DNA of 64,000 bases. Origin: Rhodobacterales bacterium (lineage in GTDB: Bacteria; Pseudomonadota; Alphaproteobacteria; Caulobacterales; Hyphomonadaceae). Position 1 is the first letter of the stretch. Every line of letters begins with the position of its first letter. The stretch lies in the NCBI GenBank assembly GCA_014763715.1, contig JACXUV010000015.1, positions 1 to 64,000 on the forward strand, given 5' to 3'. A program made the position numbers and the translations under genes. Shown here in pieces: positions 63,048-64,000 of the stretch. The notes under the pieces are model-generated. The model was not told the DNA's origin, ran no database searches, and was given only the letters and a program-made list of their open reading frames with translations.

Positions 63048-63443
63048 TCAGGCCGTGGCGGCTTGCTCGGAATAAGCGTCATGGCGCAGGCTGGCGCGGA
63101 ACGCGTTCAGCATCATCAGGCCAAGGCCGAAATAGGCTGCGACCCATGCAAGGCCGAACGCGCCGTCCTGAATGCCGCCCAGCGTGGCCAGAACCAGAAG
63201 GGCCATCAGCAGGATGGCACTGAAATAGCCGCGGCCTGACGAGACGCGAAAAGCCAGAAGCAGGATGAACGAGACTTCAACGCCTGTGACAGCCATCTGG
63301 AGTGCGGGGGAGGTGATGGAAGAGCTTCCCAGTAGCCCGTCGAACAGGACAAGGCAGGCGAAAATAAAACCGGCAACCGCGCCGCCTTTCGCCAGACGCA
63401 TCACATCTTCAAGCGATGTGATTTCCGGAAACAATTTTTCCAT
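63048..63443 (-). CDS. Small membrane protein, tandem paralogue 1
   Basis: 131 aa from the ATG at 63443 with GGGGGAAG upstream. Four hydrophobic helices (GGAVAGFIFACLVLFDGLLG, ...VEVSFILLLAFRVSSGRGYFSAILLMALLVL...). It is similar to the next protein in layout: an ME[KN][LI]FP start, four helices and an LNAFRASLRHD / VNGIRAALARKR end. Unknown function. Confidence 0.7.
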   Translation of the reverse strand: MEKLFPEITSLEDVMRLAKGGAVAGFIFACLVLFDGLLGSSSITSPALQMAVTGVEVSFILLLAFRVSSGRGYFSAILLMALLVLATLGGIQDGAFGLAWVAAYFGLGLMMLNAFRASLRHDAYSEQAATA

Positions 63444-63535
63444 CCCCGCTTCCCCCATACAGAACTTGCGCTCTACTTGTGGTTTCATCGAAAATTTTGT
63501 CAATAGTGGCGTGGCCGGATCTGCCTGCAGCGGTG

Positions 63536-63976
63536 TCAGAATGCCTCGATATTGTTGCTGGCAACCGTGACGCGCTTGCGGGCCAGTGCCGCCCGGATGC
63601 CATTCACGAAAATAATGGCCAGGCCGGCATAGAAGAGGACCCAGATAAAGATTCCGGGATTGCTCACCAGCTTGAAGACGGCCTCGATCAGGAAGAGGAT
63701 CAGCAGCAGGATGCCGCTGACATAGCCCTTCCCGGTCCAGAGCCGCCAGGAGAAGAAAAGGATCAGTGCGCTTTCGATGCCCATGGAAACAAGGGCGGAC
63801 GTCCGCGCCACCGGGTCCATATAGTCATCGAAACCGGGCAGCGTGTCGGTCGTGAAGAACAGGATACCGGCATTCAGCAGGATCATCCCGGCAAAGAACA
63901 GGCCGGCATAACCAGCCCGTCTTGCCATCTGGCGCGCGATGTCTGCTGTGTTGATTGCCGGAAAGATGTTTTCCAC
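63536..63976 (-). CDS. Small membrane protein, tandem paralogue 2
   Basis: 146 aa. Starts MENIFPAINTADIARQMARRAGYAGLFFAGMILL. Four helices, with ALILFFSWRLWTGKGYVSGILLLILFL matching the FILLLAFRVSSGRGYFSAILLMALLVL of paralogue 1. It lies 92 nt upstream of that gene on the same strand, a probable tandem duplication. Unknown function. Confidence 0.7.
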   Translation of the reverse strand: MENIFPAINTADIARQMARRAGYAGLFFAGMILLNAGILFFTTDTLPGFDDYMDPVARTSALVSMGIESALILFFSWRLWTGKGYVSGILLLILFLIEAVFKLVSNPGIFIWVLFYAGLAIIFVNGIRAALARKRVTVASNNIEAF

Positions 63977-64000
63977 GACCGTTTCCCCCTTGAGTCTACT

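Noticed and set aside
1-64000. tRNA, rRNA, tmRNA, CRISPR arrays or transposase genes
   Set aside because: No gap shows a tRNA T-arm pattern, spaced CRISPR repeats or transposase motifs by eye; a covariance search was not possible.

Overview
The window is 64 kb of a GC-rich alphaproteobacterial chromosome. Gene order around the replication origin (rho-hemJ-hemH-hemE | ori | ppsR-maf-aroE-coaE-dnaQ, and leuS-lptE-holA | parB-parA-rsmG-mnmG-mnmE) is that of Caulobacter and relatives. The exported porin, S9 peptidase and the many small alphaproteobacterial families (DUF3576, TrcR, RcdA, DUF1192, TimA) fit Caulobacterales or Hyphomonadales, perhaps Hyphomonadaceae; this placement is inference. I see no rRNA, tRNA, CRISPR array, transposase or prophage genes.

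Layout. 1-9.8 kb: end of an aldo/keto reductase, ftsK, a small secreted protein, amtB, a UbiH-type monooxygenase, a cnoX-LON-Trm112-DUF971 operon and lolA. 9.8-16 kb: xthA, a CenR-like response regulator, VOC protein, L,D-transpeptidase, yggS, a ThiE/TenI protein, a possible NtrZ-like protein, a porin and a DUF3576 lipoprotein. 16-30 kb: leuS-lptE-holA facing parB-parA-rsmG-mnmG-mnmE, then rho-hemJ-hemH-hemE. Two perfect parS sites lie inside rsmG and mnmG. 29.8-30.1 kb: the probable chromosomal origin, with one perfect and one near-perfect CtrA box, a DnaA-like box and nine GANTC (CcrM) sites in 238 bp. 30-37 kb: ppsR-maf-aroE-coaE-dnaQ with start/stop overlaps, secB (its terminator lies inside dnaQ), timA, mltA, smr. 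37-46 kb: a palindromic MITE-like element, trcR, a quinone oxidoreductase, DUF1192, rcdA, a membrane acyltransferase, a TetR regulator, carbonic anhydrase, LysE exporter, ppa, ABM monooxygenase, 2OG-Fe oxygenase and a lipoprotein methyltransferase. 46-55 kb: hsp20 behind a ROSE-type RNA thermometer, GST, glycosyltransferase, a RibD deaminase-only protein, gpmA, AGE epimerase, a membrane-anchored unknown, prolyl oligopeptidase and GNAT. 55-61 kb: ffh, a chorismate-mutase remnant, rpsP, then rimM flanked by two exported beta/gamma-crystallin genes, with no trmD or rplS following. 61-64 kb: GT2, DUF6614 and small membrane or lipoproteins.

How it fits together. Origin firing (CtrA and DnaA boxes, CcrM sites), segregation (ParABS, FtsK), CtrA proteolysis (RcdA) and a cell-cycle regulator (TrcR) lie close together, as expected of a Caulobacter-type cell cycle. 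The most unusual parts are the remodelled ffh-rpsP-rimM ribosomal operon with its crystallin insertions, the density of CcrM sites and iterated 10-mers in the origin, the ROSE thermometer, and the 129-bp palindromic element.
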